A stretch of DNA of 64,000 nt from positions 248,001 through 312,000 of the forward strand of contig CAWGTA010000008.1 in assembly GCA_963825305.1 (NCBI GenBank), read 5' to 3'. Under the pieces are notes generated by a model. The model saw only the letters and a program-made list of their open reading frames with translations. It was not told the origin of the DNA and did no database searches. Shown in pieces: positions 8,215-16,135 of the stretch (positions within the stretch are counted from its first letter, which is position 1; each line of letters opens with the position of its first letter). Both the position numbers and the translations under genes were made by a program. This DNA comes from PSRJ01 sp963825305 (lineage in GTDB: Bacteria > Acidobacteriota > Terriglobia > Bryobacterales > Bryobacteraceae).

Positions 8215-10950
8215 ATGACTCCAGAACGTTTTCGCCTCATGTCGGAGTTGTATGACGCGGCCGCCGCTATGGACGCCGCGGAGCGCACGCGCTTCATCGA
8301 TGAGCGTTGCGCCAACGACGTCGAATTGCGGCGAGAACTCCTGGACGCATTTAGAGATGCGGATCGTACGTTAGACGGAATCGTGGAGAAGGCCGCCGCA
8401 GCCGCTGTGGGCGGCGGAGATCCTTGGACCGGCCGCCGGTTGGGCCAGTACCAGATTCTCCGCATCGTGGGCGAAGGCGGCATGGGTTCGGTGTACCAGG
8501 CGGAACAGGACCATCCGCGGCGCATCGTCGCCTTGAAGGTCATCAAGGCGGGCCTGGCGAGTGCTGACCTGTTGCGAAGGTTCGAGCGGGAATCGCAAGT
8601 ACTGGCGCGGCTCCAGCATCCCGGAATTGCCCAGATTTACGAAGCCGGGGCGGCGAAGACGGAATTCGGACAACAGCCGTATTTCGCGATGGAGTTCATC
8701 CATGGCGTGGCGCTACGGGAATATGCCGAAGCCCACAAACTCGGTACGCGCCAACGGCTGGAACTCATCGCGAAAGTCTGCGACGCAGTGGAGCATGCGC
8801 ATCGGCGCGGGGTCATCCATCGCGATCTCAAGCCAGCAAACATTCTGGTGGATGAGGGCGGGCAACCCAAAATTCTCGATTTCGGCGTGGCGCGGGCCAC
8901 CGACAGCGATGCGCAAGCCACCCGCCAGACCGATATCGGGCAGTTAATCGGAACACTGGCGTACATGAGCCCGGAACAGGTAACGGCCGATCCGTTGGAT
9001 CTCGACACGCGGAGCGATGTCTATGCGCTAGGAGTCATCCTGTATGAGTTGCTCGGCAACCGCCTTCCGTATCAATTGAGCCAGCATTTGCACGAAGCCG
9101 TGCGCACCATCCGGGAGCAGGACCCTACGAGGCTGAGCTCGATCAGCCGCTCCTATCGTGGCGATGTTGAAACCATCGTGGCCAAGGCCCTGGAGAAGGA
9201 TAAGGCGCGGCGGTACTCCTCGGCCGCGGAATTGGCGGATGATATCCGGAGATATCTGGACGACCAGCCCATCGCGGCGCGGCCGGCCAGCACCAGCTAC
9301 CAATTGCGGAAGTTCGCGCGCCGCCACAAGGCGCTGGTCGCGGCGACTGCAGTTGTGTTTGCGGTTCTCATCGCGGGTATCGTCGCCACCACAAGAGAGG
9401 CTCTGCGTGCGCGGAGGGCCGAACAGACTGCGGAAGCGGTGAACGACTTTTTGCAAAACGATCTGCTGGCACAGGCGAGTGCTGCCAGGCAATCGGGGCC
9501 ACGAACCAAACCCGATCCCGATCTGAAGGTTCGGACCGCGTTGGACCGCGCTGCGGCTAGTGTCGGAGGAAAGTTCGACCGGCAACCCGAAGTCGAGGCA
9601 GGCATCCGAGCCACTATCGGACAGGCCTACCACGAGTTGGGGCTGTATTCAGAGGCCCAAATCCAGCTGCAACGAGCGGCCGAATTGCAGCGCCGAGTCT
9701 TCGGCGAGAACAATCGAGCAACCCTCCGCACGCTCAACCGCCTCGGAACGACGTTGACGTTTAGCGGCAAATTCCCGGAGGCCGAGGCGCTGCTCAGCCA
9801 TGTTATTGAAATCCAGCACCGTTTATTAGGCCCTGAGGATCGCGAAACGTTGGGTTCCGCGCACAATCTGGCCCTCGTCTACTATTTCCAGGGAAAATAT
9901 CCGAAATCCGAACCGCTGATGCTTCAGACTCTGGAGAGCCGTAGGCGGCTGTATGGCTCCGAACATCCCGACACGCTGGCTTCCATGAACAATCTGGCGA
10001 ACCTCTACTCGGCGCAAGGCAAGCACACGAAGGCGGAGGCGCTCGACCGCCAGACCCTGGAGATCCGTCGGCGCGTGATGGGTCCGGAGCATCCCGAGAC
10101 ACTAACGTCAATCAACAATTTAGCGCGGGATATGGCCAACCAAGGCAAGTTCGCGGATGCCGAGGCTTTTTATCGACAAGCTCTTGAGATCCAACGGCGC
10201 GTGCTCGGACCGGCCCACGCGGACACTCTCAGGTCCGCAGGAAATCTCGCCGCGGATCTGGGGGAGGAGGGCAAATACGCCGAGTCTGACGCGCTTCTCA
10301 GCGAGACGCTGGAAACGCAGCGGCGCGTGCTGGGTGCCGAGCATCGCAGCACACTATTGACCATGGCGAATCTGGCCATTAACTATGGTGCGGAGCACAA
10401 ATACGCGGAGGCCGAGACCTTGCTCAGCCAGACGTTGCAGATTACGCGCCGTGTGCTGGGTCCGGAGCATCCCCTCACGCTAGGCCTTCATGGAAATCTT
10501 GCTTACGTGTACCAGCAGGAGGCCAAATATCAATTGGCAGCTTCTTATGTTTCCCAGGCCCTGGCAGGGCGGCGACGCACCTTGGGCTCAGACAACCCCG
10601 ATACGATGGAGTCTGCGACCGACCTCGCCCTTGCCTACATATCTCAGGGCAAGTTCGATGCCGGCGAGCCGCTCGCGCACGAGGCCTTTGAGTTCGGGCG
10701 CAAGAAACAACCCGATGACTGGCAGACGTTCCGCGCCGAGAGCCTACTCGGCGCCAGCCTGGCTGGCCAGAAGAAATACACCGAAGCTGAGACGCTGCTG
10801 CTTGCCGGTTATCGAGGCATGGTCGACCGCAAGGAACAGATGAGTGCCGTGAACTGGTACCACCTCGATCGCGCCCGCGAATGGATTGTCCGGCTGTATC
10901 AGTTCTGGGGGAAACCGGACCGGGCTGCTGAGTGGCGCAGCCGTCAGTAG
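8215..10950 (+). CDS. Membrane Ser/Thr protein kinase with C-terminal TPR repeats
   Basis: 911 residues. The N-terminal segment (MTPERFRLMSELYDAA) is typical of acidobacterial kinases. The Hanks-type kinase domain spans about 80-345: glycine loop GEGGMGSVY (86-94), VALK Lys108, HRDLKPAN with catalytic Asp204, DFG 222-224, and MSPEQ in the P+1 region. A single membrane span lies near 372-392 (ALVAATAVVFAVLIAGIVA). The outside part carries about ten TPR/kinesin-light-chain-like repeats of about 42 residues (LGPEHPETLTSINNLA), likely a protein-binding sensor. The kinase is therefore bitopic and presumably phosphorylates cytoplasmic partners. Two truncated relatives of its N-terminus follow at 11632 and 12437. 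Confidence 0.93.
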   Translation: MTPERFRLMSELYDAAAAMDAAERTRFIDERCANDVELRRELLDAFRDADRTLDGIVEKAAAAAVGGGDPWTGRRLGQYQILRIVGEGGMGSVYQAEQDHPRRIVALKVIKAGLASADLLRRFERESQVLARLQHPGIAQIYEAGAAKTEFGQQPYFAMEFIHGVALREYAEAHKLGTRQRLELIAKVCDAVEHAHRRGVIHRDLKPANILVDEGGQPKILDFGVARATDSDAQATRQTDIGQLIGTLAYMSPEQVTADPLDLDTRSDVYALGVILYELLGNRLPYQLSQHLHEAVRTIREQDPTRLSSISRSYRGDVETIVAKALEKDKARRYSSAAELADDIRRYLDDQPIAARPASTSYQLRKFARRHKALVAATAVVFAVLIAGIVATTREALRARRAEQTAEAVNDFLQNDLLAQASAARQSGPRTKPDPDLKVRTALDRAAASVGGKFDRQPEVEAGIRATIGQAYHELGLYSEAQIQLQRAAELQRRVFGENNRATLRTLNRLGTTLTFSGKFPEAEALLSHVIEIQHRLLGPEDRETLGSAHNLALVYYFQGKYPKSEPLMLQTLESRRRLYGSEHPDTLASMNNLANLYSAQGKHTKAEALDRQTLEIRRRVMGPEHPETLTSINNLARDMANQGKFADAEAFYRQALEIQRRVLGPAHADTLRSAGNLAADLGEEGKYAESDALLSETLETQRRVLGAEHRSTLLTMANLAINYGAEHKYAEAETLLSQTLQITRRVLGPEHPLTLGLHGNLAYVYQQEAKYQLAASYVSQALAGRRRTLGSDNPDTMESATDLALAYISQGKFDAGEPLAHEAFEFGRKKQPDDWQTFRAESLLGASLAGQKKYTEAETLLLAGYRGMVDRKEQMSAVNWYHLDRAREWIVRLYQFWGKPDRAAEWRSRQ

Positions 10951-11006
10951 GGCCGATTTCACGCAACTCAGTCTCGGCCCCGCGCAGATTCCCGGGCGAA
11001 AGATAC

Positions 11007-11044
11007 TTTGGGCCGCATTGGTTTTGCCCTATAATGACCTTCTG
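11007..11044 (+). promoter_or_regulatory. Promoter of the ECF sigma gene, copy 2 of the shared promoter
   Basis: TATAAT at 11030-11035 sits seventeen bases after TTTGGG (11007-11012) and is followed by GACCTTCTGTCCGAC directly before the ATG at 11051. It matches the kinase promoter at about 8149-8164, so the sigma gene and kinase share a promoter type. The leader is very short. Confidence 0.55.
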
Positions 11045-11050
11045 TCCGAC

Positions 11051-11635
11051 ATGGAAGAACGGCCGCCGGCAGTACCTGTCACCATGCTGCTCCAGAACTG
11101 GCGCCGGGGCGATGAGTCCGCTCTGGTCCAGGTAGCCGCGATCGTCGAACGGGAACTGCGCCGGCTGGCCGCCTCTTATCTCCGGCGCGAGCGGCCGGGA
11201 CATACGCTACAGCCGACGGCTCTGGTCAACGAGGCGTTTCTGCGGCTCATGGAGCAAGGGGCGCGGCCGGATTGGGAGAGCCGCTCGCATTTTGTCGCCA
11301 TCGCCGCCCAGCACATGCGCCAGATCCTCGTCGATTATGCGCGCCGCCATCGGGCCGCCAAGCGGGGTGCCGGCGCCACACTAATACCTCTCGATGATGC
11401 TCAGGCCGTTATCAAGCCCCGGTCTGTGGATCTGCTGGCTCTCGATGAAGCTCTCGAAAAGCTCGCGGCCGTTGATCCACGGAAGGCCCGGGCAATGGAG
11501 CTGAAATACTTCGGTGGACTGGAGATGGCGGAGATCGCTGGGGTGCTGAACATCAGTCTCAAAACCGTCGAAAAGGACGTTCGCCTGGGAGCGGCCTGGC
11601 TTCGCTCCGCCTTGAGCGCCCAACCGGCCGGATGA
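11051..11635 (+). CDS. ECF-type RNA polymerase sigma factor (Planctomycetes/Solibacter type)
   Basis: 194 residues from the ATG at 11051. An upstream extension to 10886 overlaps the kinase gene and is rejected because the promoter lies inside it. Region 2 shows PTALVNEAFLRLM, HFVAIAAQHMRQILVDYARR and HRAAKRG, the signature of the sigma family known as Sig-70_X6 (TIGR02999) from Planctomycetes and Solibacter. Region 4 carries the HTH ELKYFGGLEMAEIAGVLNIS with SLKTVEKD. The stop overlaps an ATG (ATGA) that begins MTPEHFRR, the start of a kinase that is otherwise deleted, so the original gene order was sigma then kinase. Its target genes are unknown. Confidence 0.9.
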   Translation: MEERPPAVPVTMLLQNWRRGDESALVQVAAIVERELRRLAASYLRRERPGHTLQPTALVNEAFLRLMEQGARPDWESRSHFVAIAAQHMRQILVDYARRHRAAKRGAGATLIPLDDAQAVIKPRSVDLLALDEALEKLAAVDPRKARAMELKYFGGLEMAEIAGVLNISLKTVEKDVRLGAAWLRSALSAQPAG

Positions 11636-11655
11636 CTCCAGAACATTTCCGGCGC
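11632..11655 (+). pseudogene. Remnant of a Ser/Thr kinase N-terminus (MTPEHFRR)
   Basis: The ATG overlaps the sigma stop (ATGA) and gives MTPEHFRR, matching MTPERFRL of the kinase at 8215 and of the remnant at 12437. The similarity then stops and reads into unrelated sequence. I interpret this as the 5' end of a deleted kinase gene once translationally coupled to the sigma factor. Confidence 0.6.
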
Positions 11656-11705
11656 GGCCGCCGAAGCAGCCGCGCCGGGGAGGAGAACGGGATGGCGCGC
11701 ACGAC

Positions 11706-12200
11706 TCAAATCCCGAGATTCCTCATGAAATCCCATCCGGCCTCAACCATGCCGCCGCTGGGGCTTCGGTACTCGAATGTGATACTACCGAAAGTGAGAG
11801 CCACCGATTCACCAGGCATCGCCGTTGCGGTATTTCCACCGACTTGGTAGTTGCTGACCAGAACGTCTTTCAGGGTGACGGTCACGACCGCGAGCCGGCC
11901 AGTCGAGTCATACTGCGTCACCACGACAGACGAAACGTGTTTCCCCGAAAGGACTGCCTCTAACAGACGGGGGCTGCACTGATCCAATTGGCGGTTCACG
12001 ACCAACGCCGTGATCTGGGCTCGTCCAGAGCCGGCCCCGCCGGTGCCGGCAACTGCGACCGGCTGTGAGGCGTCAAACGTCCAGTTGAGTGCCGGGCAGT
12101 CGCCCACCGAATCCACCTTGACGTTGATCGTGTTTGTGTTCTGGGCGGCCGCCACGCCCGCCACGCCAACCAGTGCGAATACTATTCTTGAAATCGTCAT
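11706..12200 (-). CDS. Hcp-like protein with a Sec signal peptide
   Basis: 164 residues. Residues 1-20 are a signal peptide (MTISRIVFALVGVAGVAAAQ). The rest follows the Hcp (type VI secretion tube) pattern: CSPRLLEAVLSGKH at about 77-91, TVTLKDVLVSNYQVGG at about 107-122, and a closing SVALTFGSITFEYR. Hcp normally lacks a signal peptide and forms hexameric rings; no other type VI gene is present here, so this is more likely an exported Hcp-fold protein than a secretion tube. Its ATG overlaps the stop of a 24-codon methyltransferase remnant (ATGA), and GGAGG lies about eight bases upstream, so it is likely expressed from the duplicated divergent promoter. Confidence 0.8.
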   Translation of the reverse strand: MTISRIVFALVGVAGVAAAQNTNTINVKVDSVGDCPALNWTFDASQPVAVAGTGGAGSGRAQITALVVNRQLDQCSPRLLEAVLSGKHVSSVVVTQYDSTGRLAVVTVTLKDVLVSNYQVGGNTATAMPGESVALTFGSITFEYRSPSGGMVEAGWDFMRNLGI

Positions 12201-12271
12201 TTTTCGTCTCCTCCAGCTTCTTTTTGAACCGGCGCGGTCGATGAAACCGTGATGCTCGCTCCGTTTTGCAT
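12197..12271 (-). pseudogene. Methyltransferase N-terminal remnant, now a 24-codon leader ORF
   Basis: Reading the minus strand from the ATG at 12271 gives MQNGASITVSSTAP, against MQTITNITVSSAAP at the start of the methyltransferase at 8078. The frame ends at a TGA that overlaps the Hcp-like gene start (ATGA). Together with the shared upstream DNA (12241-12330 against 8050-8140), this shows that the whole divergent unit was duplicated. Confidence 0.7.
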
Positions 12272-12284
12272 CTCCGCCGCCTAC

Positions 12285-12356
12285 TAGATAGAGCGCGAAG
12301 AACCGCCCAAACCCCTACGAGGTTCGGCGTTTTTTGCCTATACTGGCGATCTGGCC
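12285..12356 (+). promoter_or_regulatory. Degenerate copy 3 of the shared sigma/kinase promoter
   Basis: GCGCGAAGAACCGCCCAAAC and ACCCCTACGAGGTTCG match the DNA before the kinase at 8215. TTTTTTGCC followed by TATACTGGCGATCTG matches the other two promoters with TATACT in place of TATAAT. It now precedes a fused sigma/kinase remnant. Confidence 0.5.
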
Positions 12357-12359
12357 TCG

Positions 12360-12601
12360 AGTCTCAAGACTGTGGAAGGGGACATTCGCCTGGGCGCAGC
12401 CTGGCTTCCGGATCCGGTGCGCGCTCAACCCGCCCTATGACTCCAGAACGTTTCCGGCTCATGGAGGAGTTGTACGACGCGGCGTCCGCGCTGGCACCGG
12501 GCGAGCGCACCCGCTTCATCGAGGAACGCTGCGCAGGCGACGAAGATCTGCGCCAGGAACTTCTGGACGCGTTTCGCGACGAAGGCAGCGGCTTGGGGTA
12601 A
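12360..12601 (+). pseudogene. Fused remnant: sigma factor C-terminus followed by kinase N-terminus
   Basis: Positions 12360-12440 read SLKTVEGDIRLGAAWLPDPV...AQPAL and stop, matching the last 26 codons of the sigma factor at 11051 (SLKTVEKDVRLGAAWLRSAL). The stop overlaps ATG 12437 (ATGA), which opens 54 codons matching residues 1-52 of the kinase at 8215 (MTPERFRLMEELYDAASAL ... LLDAFRD) before a premature TAA. The sigma body has been deleted so that the promoter abuts its tail, and the kinase domain is lost. It is a clear decayed sigma-kinase cassette. Confidence 0.8.
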
Positions 12602-12953
12602 TCGCCAACTGGAGGTACAAAACGGAGGAAGAGAAGCCGTGCCGGGGATGGGTAGAGCGTTGGCTCAACGAATGGGTTATCGTGTCGCCCCCTGAGCAGA
12701 TACGCAAGGCCTATGAGGGTTTGACAGCATGAACAAATGTCGGTGTTATCGTGTGCGGATGTCGGTGCTATCGCGTGCGGATGTCGGTGTTATCGCGTGC
12801 GGATGCATTTGGCCTATTTTTAGCAAGCCTTTATTGTTCAGTACGTTACGCACAGTCGATCCGCCTTCCGGCGCCCTTATAAGATCTTATCGGCCGGGAC
12901 GCCTGGGAGGGCACCCGGCCTAGATGGATTTTGCCGCTCGGGAGCGGCCCCTC
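12602..12953. other. Spacer between the decayed cassette and the integrated element
   Basis: A frame ending at 12732 reads CRGWVERWLNEWVIVSPPEQ and could be the tail of a lost gene, but nothing supports a complete one. It also contains the 22-base tandem repeat at 12737-12802, which probably lies near the left edge of the integrated element. Confidence 0.4.
12737..12802. repeat. Three tandem copies of a 22-base unit
   Basis: The unit ATGTCGGTG(T/C)TATCG(T/C)GTGCGG occurs three times head to tail at 12737-12758, 12759-12780 and 12781-12802. Copies differ at one or two positions. The part GTGCGGATG at each junction also occurs at the 3' end of tRNA-Leu (15992-16000). Confidence 0.85.
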
Positions 12954-14345
12954 ATGATCGATGAACAGCGCCTCCCCGCCAACACCAACGCGGAGCGCGT
13001 TGTCCTCGGCTCGATCCTGCTGCAAAACGGCCTTTACGTCCAGGCAGCCGGCACCTTGAACCCGGACGACTTCAGCCTGGAGAAGCACCACCGGATTTTC
13101 AAGCGCATGGGCGATCTGCAGGAGCGCGGCGAAAGGATCGATCGCGTCACAATCGCAAATGAGCTGATGAAGCTCAACGAGCTTGACGCCTGCGGCGGCC
13201 TGAGCTACCTGGTCTCATTGGACGAAGGCATGCCCTTCGTTCCCAATGTTGATAGCTACATCCGCATCGTCAAGGACAAGTCGTTGCTGCGGCGCATCAT
13301 CTTCGCCTCGCAGAACACGATGAACCAGTGTCTGCTCGGCCAAGAGGAGCCCGGCGAGATCCTGACAAGGTCGGAGGACCAAATCCTACGCCTCCGCGAC
13401 GAAGCTAGATATACCGGCTCTCACGTTCAATTTGGCAGTGACCTGCTTTCGAGCGTCCTCAACATGGCATCGGAGCGTGAGCGGAGATACCTCGAGACGG
13501 GGAAGCCGGTAATGGGTATCAAAACCAGATTCCGAAAGCTGGACGAAGCCTTGAACGGCTTGAATCCCGGCCTACACCTACTGGGCGGGGGGCCCGGAAT
13601 GGGAAAAACAAGCCTTAGCCTACAGATAAGTATTGAGGCGTGCCGGCAGGGCATTCCAGTTATTTACGTGACCTACGAAAATAGCCCGGGAAATCTGGTT
13701 TTGAAAGCCGTTTGCGCCCGGGCCGATGTGTCGCCCCGAGCGATTGAACGTGGAGACGCACATGCTGAGGACCTAAAGAGATTCAAGGCTGCCGCATTAG
13801 AGCTCGAACCGTTTATCAAAACCCACCTGGCGACGATCGAAGGAAGCGCTGGCCTTCAGATGGGCCATGTCCACGCAAAAGTCTTGGATGTTCTGCGCTC
13901 CTCAGGCGCGAGCGTCTGCCGCCTAGTTGTCGACTACCTCCAACGTGCGGCTGTCGCGCAAGGGTGTGCCGACGCTCGAAGTAATGTCTCGGCGTTGGCT
14001 GGAAGGTTGCGCGACTTGGCAAATTGTCTAAACTCTCCTGTGTTGGCGCTCTCGAGCTTGAATCGCGCCAGCGGTTACGGCGAAAGCAACGGTAGCGGCA
14101 AGAGAACGTCGAGAATCGACGACCTGAAGGAGAGTGGCGATCTGGAGTACGCAGCTGACACCGTGTTGTTTCTCGAAAAGAGCGATCGTTCTGCCGTTGA
14201 TCCGGCGGTCGCCGTAGATCTCACCGTGAGAAAACAACGGTTCGGTCCCGTGAACCAGTCTGTTGAGCTAATCTTTCGTCCGGACGTCGGAGTCTTCAGA
14301 GAAGCGGCCAATGAAGCGCTCAAAAGCAACACAGCAATTCGATAG
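12954..14345 (+). CDS. DnaB-like replicative helicase of an integrated element
   Basis: 463 residues from the ATG at 12954 (GGAG nine bases upstream); an ATG at 12924 would add ten residues. The N-terminal domain shows NTNAERVVLGSILL and DDFSLEKHHRIFKRM, as in DnaB. The RecA-like core has Walker A GGGPGMGKTSLSLQ, Walker B LVVDYLQ, a SLNRASGYG loop and DLKESGDLEYAADTVLFLEK. DnaB-family helicases form hexamers that unwind DNA at forks. Here it lies with an HTH protein and an integrase, so it probably serves the element and not the chromosome. Confidence 0.88.
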   Translation: MIDEQRLPANTNAERVVLGSILLQNGLYVQAAGTLNPDDFSLEKHHRIFKRMGDLQERGERIDRVTIANELMKLNELDACGGLSYLVSLDEGMPFVPNVDSYIRIVKDKSLLRRIIFASQNTMNQCLLGQEEPGEILTRSEDQILRLRDEARYTGSHVQFGSDLLSSVLNMASERERRYLETGKPVMGIKTRFRKLDEALNGLNPGLHLLGGGPGMGKTSLSLQISIEACRQGIPVIYVTYENSPGNLVLKAVCARADVSPRAIERGDAHAEDLKRFKAAALELEPFIKTHLATIEGSAGLQMGHVHAKVLDVLRSSGASVCRLVVDYLQRAAVAQGCADARSNVSALAGRLRDLANCLNSPVLALSSLNRASGYGESNGSGKRTSRIDDLKESGDLEYAADTVLFLEKSDRSAVDPAVAVDLTVRKQRFGPVNQSVELIFRPDVGVFREAANEALKSNTAIR

Positions 14346-14518
14346 CGCCAAACGCGCCTTTTCACACTGATCCTTTGCGATGCGCTCAAGTACAGGGGTG
14401 AGGGCGCCATCCTCGTGCCGTGGACCCTTGCGATCGGCCGCAAGGAGACGACCGAGGTAGCCGGCATCGAGGACTCGCCCCGCGCATCCTTTTCCGCCGC
14501 GGTGTCGCAGGTTCCCCG

Positions 14519-14800
14519 ATGACCCATGCACCCAAGCTCGACCTCGAATCGCTTCTGGACGCCCTGGCGGATCGAGTCGCGACCAAGCTGGAACCGCGTA
14601 TATCTGGTGCGGCCGGCTCGATCGCAGCGCGGCTCCTGACCGTCGAACAGGCTGCCATATATATCGGCCGCAGCAAAGCGAGCGTTCAACACATGGTCGC
14701 AGCGGGGTCGCTGCCGGTGGTCAGATCGGACCGAAGGGTGTTCCTGGACCGTCAAGACCTGGACCGCTGGATTGAGCAAAACAAGAGCCCGGAGGTGTAA
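14519..14800 (+). CDS. HTH excisionase-type DNA-binding protein
   Basis: 93 residues from the ATG at 14519. The C-terminal half is a MerR/excisionase-type winged helix: LLTVEQAAIYIGRSKASVQHMV, then RRVFLDRQDLDRWIEQ. Proteins of this type bind near attachment sites, directing excision or regulating the integrase. It ends three bases before the integrase start, so the two are translationally close. An upstream frame extension to 14420 is less likely, since the HTH domain and the compact N-terminus fit the shorter form. Confidence 0.82.
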   Translation: MTHAPKLDLESLLDALADRVATKLEPRISGAAGSIAARLLTVEQAAIYIGRSKASVQHMVAAGSLPVVRSDRRVFLDRQDLDRWIEQNKSPEV

Positions 14801-14803
14801 GCT

Positions 14804-15988
14804 ATGGCAATGCCCCGCAAGCCGCAGTTCGGACGGATTTTCCGGCGCACCTGGAAACGACCTGATGGCACCATGGTCGAGCTACCCACATGGTGGATCG
14901 AGTTCTACACCAACGGCGCACAGCGGAGGGAGTCGAGCAAGTCAGACAAGTATCGAGATGCCGAACAACTGTTGAAGCGCCGGCATGCCGAAATGCTCGG
15001 TGGGACGCTCGCCCAGCCGCGGGCCGAGAAAGTCATAGTCTCAGAGCTGCTGGATGATCTGCTCACTCATTACGAGCTTAACGGCCAGGATGTTGAATGG
15101 GCGGGATACAAGGTGAAGCGCCTCCGGCCATTTTTCGGCAATATGCGCGCTTCCACAGTCGGCACTACGGCGATCAGCAGATACATCGCCGAGCGGCGGC
15201 GCGAGAAGATGATGAATGCCACGATCAATCGGGAGTTGGCGCTGCTGCACCGCGCATTCGTGTTGGGCAACGAGGCGGTACCGCCACGCGTAGTCCGGGT
15301 GCCACACATTACAAAGCTCGCGGAGAACAACGTCCGAAAGGGCTTCTTCACATTCGAACAGTTCATCTCTCTGCGAACGGAATTGCCAGAATACCTCCGC
15401 CCGATTATCACGTTTGCATATTACACCGGCTGCCGGAGGGGTGAGATTCTCGGCCTTTTGTGGAACCAGGTAGACCTCGCGGCACGCTTAGTGCGCCTCG
15501 AACCAGGCAACACGAAGAATGACGAAGCACGCGCCATCCCGCTCATGAGTGAGCTGTACGAGATGCTCTTGCTGCAACGAGAAATCCGGGATCAGAAATG
15601 GCCTGGCTGCCCATGGGTGTTCTTCCGATGGGGAAAGAGAATCAAAGACTTCAAGAACGCCTGGGCCAAGGCCTGCAAGCGCGCGGGACTAGTGGATGAG
15701 AGCGGCGACCCTGTCCGCTTGTTTCGCGATCTCCGCCGTACCGGGGTCCGCAATCTTGTGCGAGCGGGCGTCCCGGAGAAGGTCGCCATGCTAATTTCCG
15801 GCCACAAAACGCGGTCGGTATTTGACCGATACAACATCATCGACGAACGGGATTTGCACGCGGCTGCGCGCCGGCTGGAGTTCTTCGCGAAGGAATGCGA
15901 ATTACAGCGCGAGAAGGACAAGTCGAGCACAAGTATGCCGCTCACCGAGAATCGCGCTGCCTCTGAGAAACCTAAGTCACTGAATTAA
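14804..15988 (+). CDS. Tyrosine recombinase/integrase
   Basis: 394 residues. The N-terminal part is an SAM-like DNA-binding domain (VSELLDDLLTHYE...). The catalytic domain carries Arg211 (YYTGCRRGEI), the box LFRDLRRTGVRN with Arg311, His334 (SGHKTRS) and nucleophile Tyr343 (VFDRY). The histidine usually found in the first HxxR box is Arg308 here, a single CAC-to-CGC type change. It presumably catalyses site-specific integration at the adjacent tRNA-Leu; the stop lies two bases from the tRNA 3' end. It is downstream of the HTH protein in one transcript. Confidence 0.92.
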   Translation: MAMPRKPQFGRIFRRTWKRPDGTMVELPTWWIEFYTNGAQRRESSKSDKYRDAEQLLKRRHAEMLGGTLAQPRAEKVIVSELLDDLLTHYELNGQDVEWAGYKVKRLRPFFGNMRASTVGTTAISRYIAERRREKMMNATINRELALLHRAFVLGNEAVPPRVVRVPHITKLAENNVRKGFFTFEQFISLRTELPEYLRPIITFAYYTGCRRGEILGLLWNQVDLAARLVRLEPGNTKNDEARAIPLMSELYEMLLLQREIRDQKWPGCPWVFFRWGKRIKDFKNAWAKACKRAGLVDESGDPVRLFRDLRRTGVRNLVRAGVPEKVAMLISGHKTRSVFDRYNIIDERDLHAAARRLEFFAKECELQREKDKSSTSMPLTENRAASEKPKSLN

Positions 15989-15989
15989 T

Positions 15990-16076
15990 TGGTGCGGATG
16001 ATAGGACTTGAACCTACACTCCCTTGCGGGAACTGGAACCTAAATCCAGCGCGTCTGCCAATTTCGCCACATCCGC
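15990..16076 (-). tRNA. tRNA-Leu (anticodon UAG)
   Basis: 87 bases including an encoded CCA. Acceptor arms GCGGATG/CATCCGC pair. The anticodon arm is CTGGA-TTTAGGT-TCCAG, giving anticodon TAG. A long variable arm (TTCCCGCAAGGGA) marks a class II tRNA, and the T-arm contains GGTTCAAGTCC. The gene is read on the minus strand, and the integrase gene abuts its 3' end. Confidence 0.95.
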
Positions 16077-16135
16077 ACGAATGAAGCGGCGAACTCATCC
16101 GAATTATAACGTAGCTCCCGCGCTACGATAGGCGC

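Larger units (their letters stand above)
12737..15990 (+). mobile_element. Small integrated element in the 3' end of tRNA-Leu
   Basis: Three plus-strand genes (DnaB-like helicase, HTH protein, tyrosine integrase) lie between a tandem-repeat region and a tRNA gene. The integrase stop is two bases from the tRNA CCA end, the usual geometry for elements that use a tRNA 3' end as attB. No long second copy of the tRNA end was found, so the left boundary near 12.74 kb is an estimate. No capsid or conjugation genes are present, so it may be a satellite-like or decayed element. Confidence 0.55.

Noticed and set aside
12737..12802. CRISPR array
   Set aside because: Units are directly adjacent without spacers and no cas genes are near.
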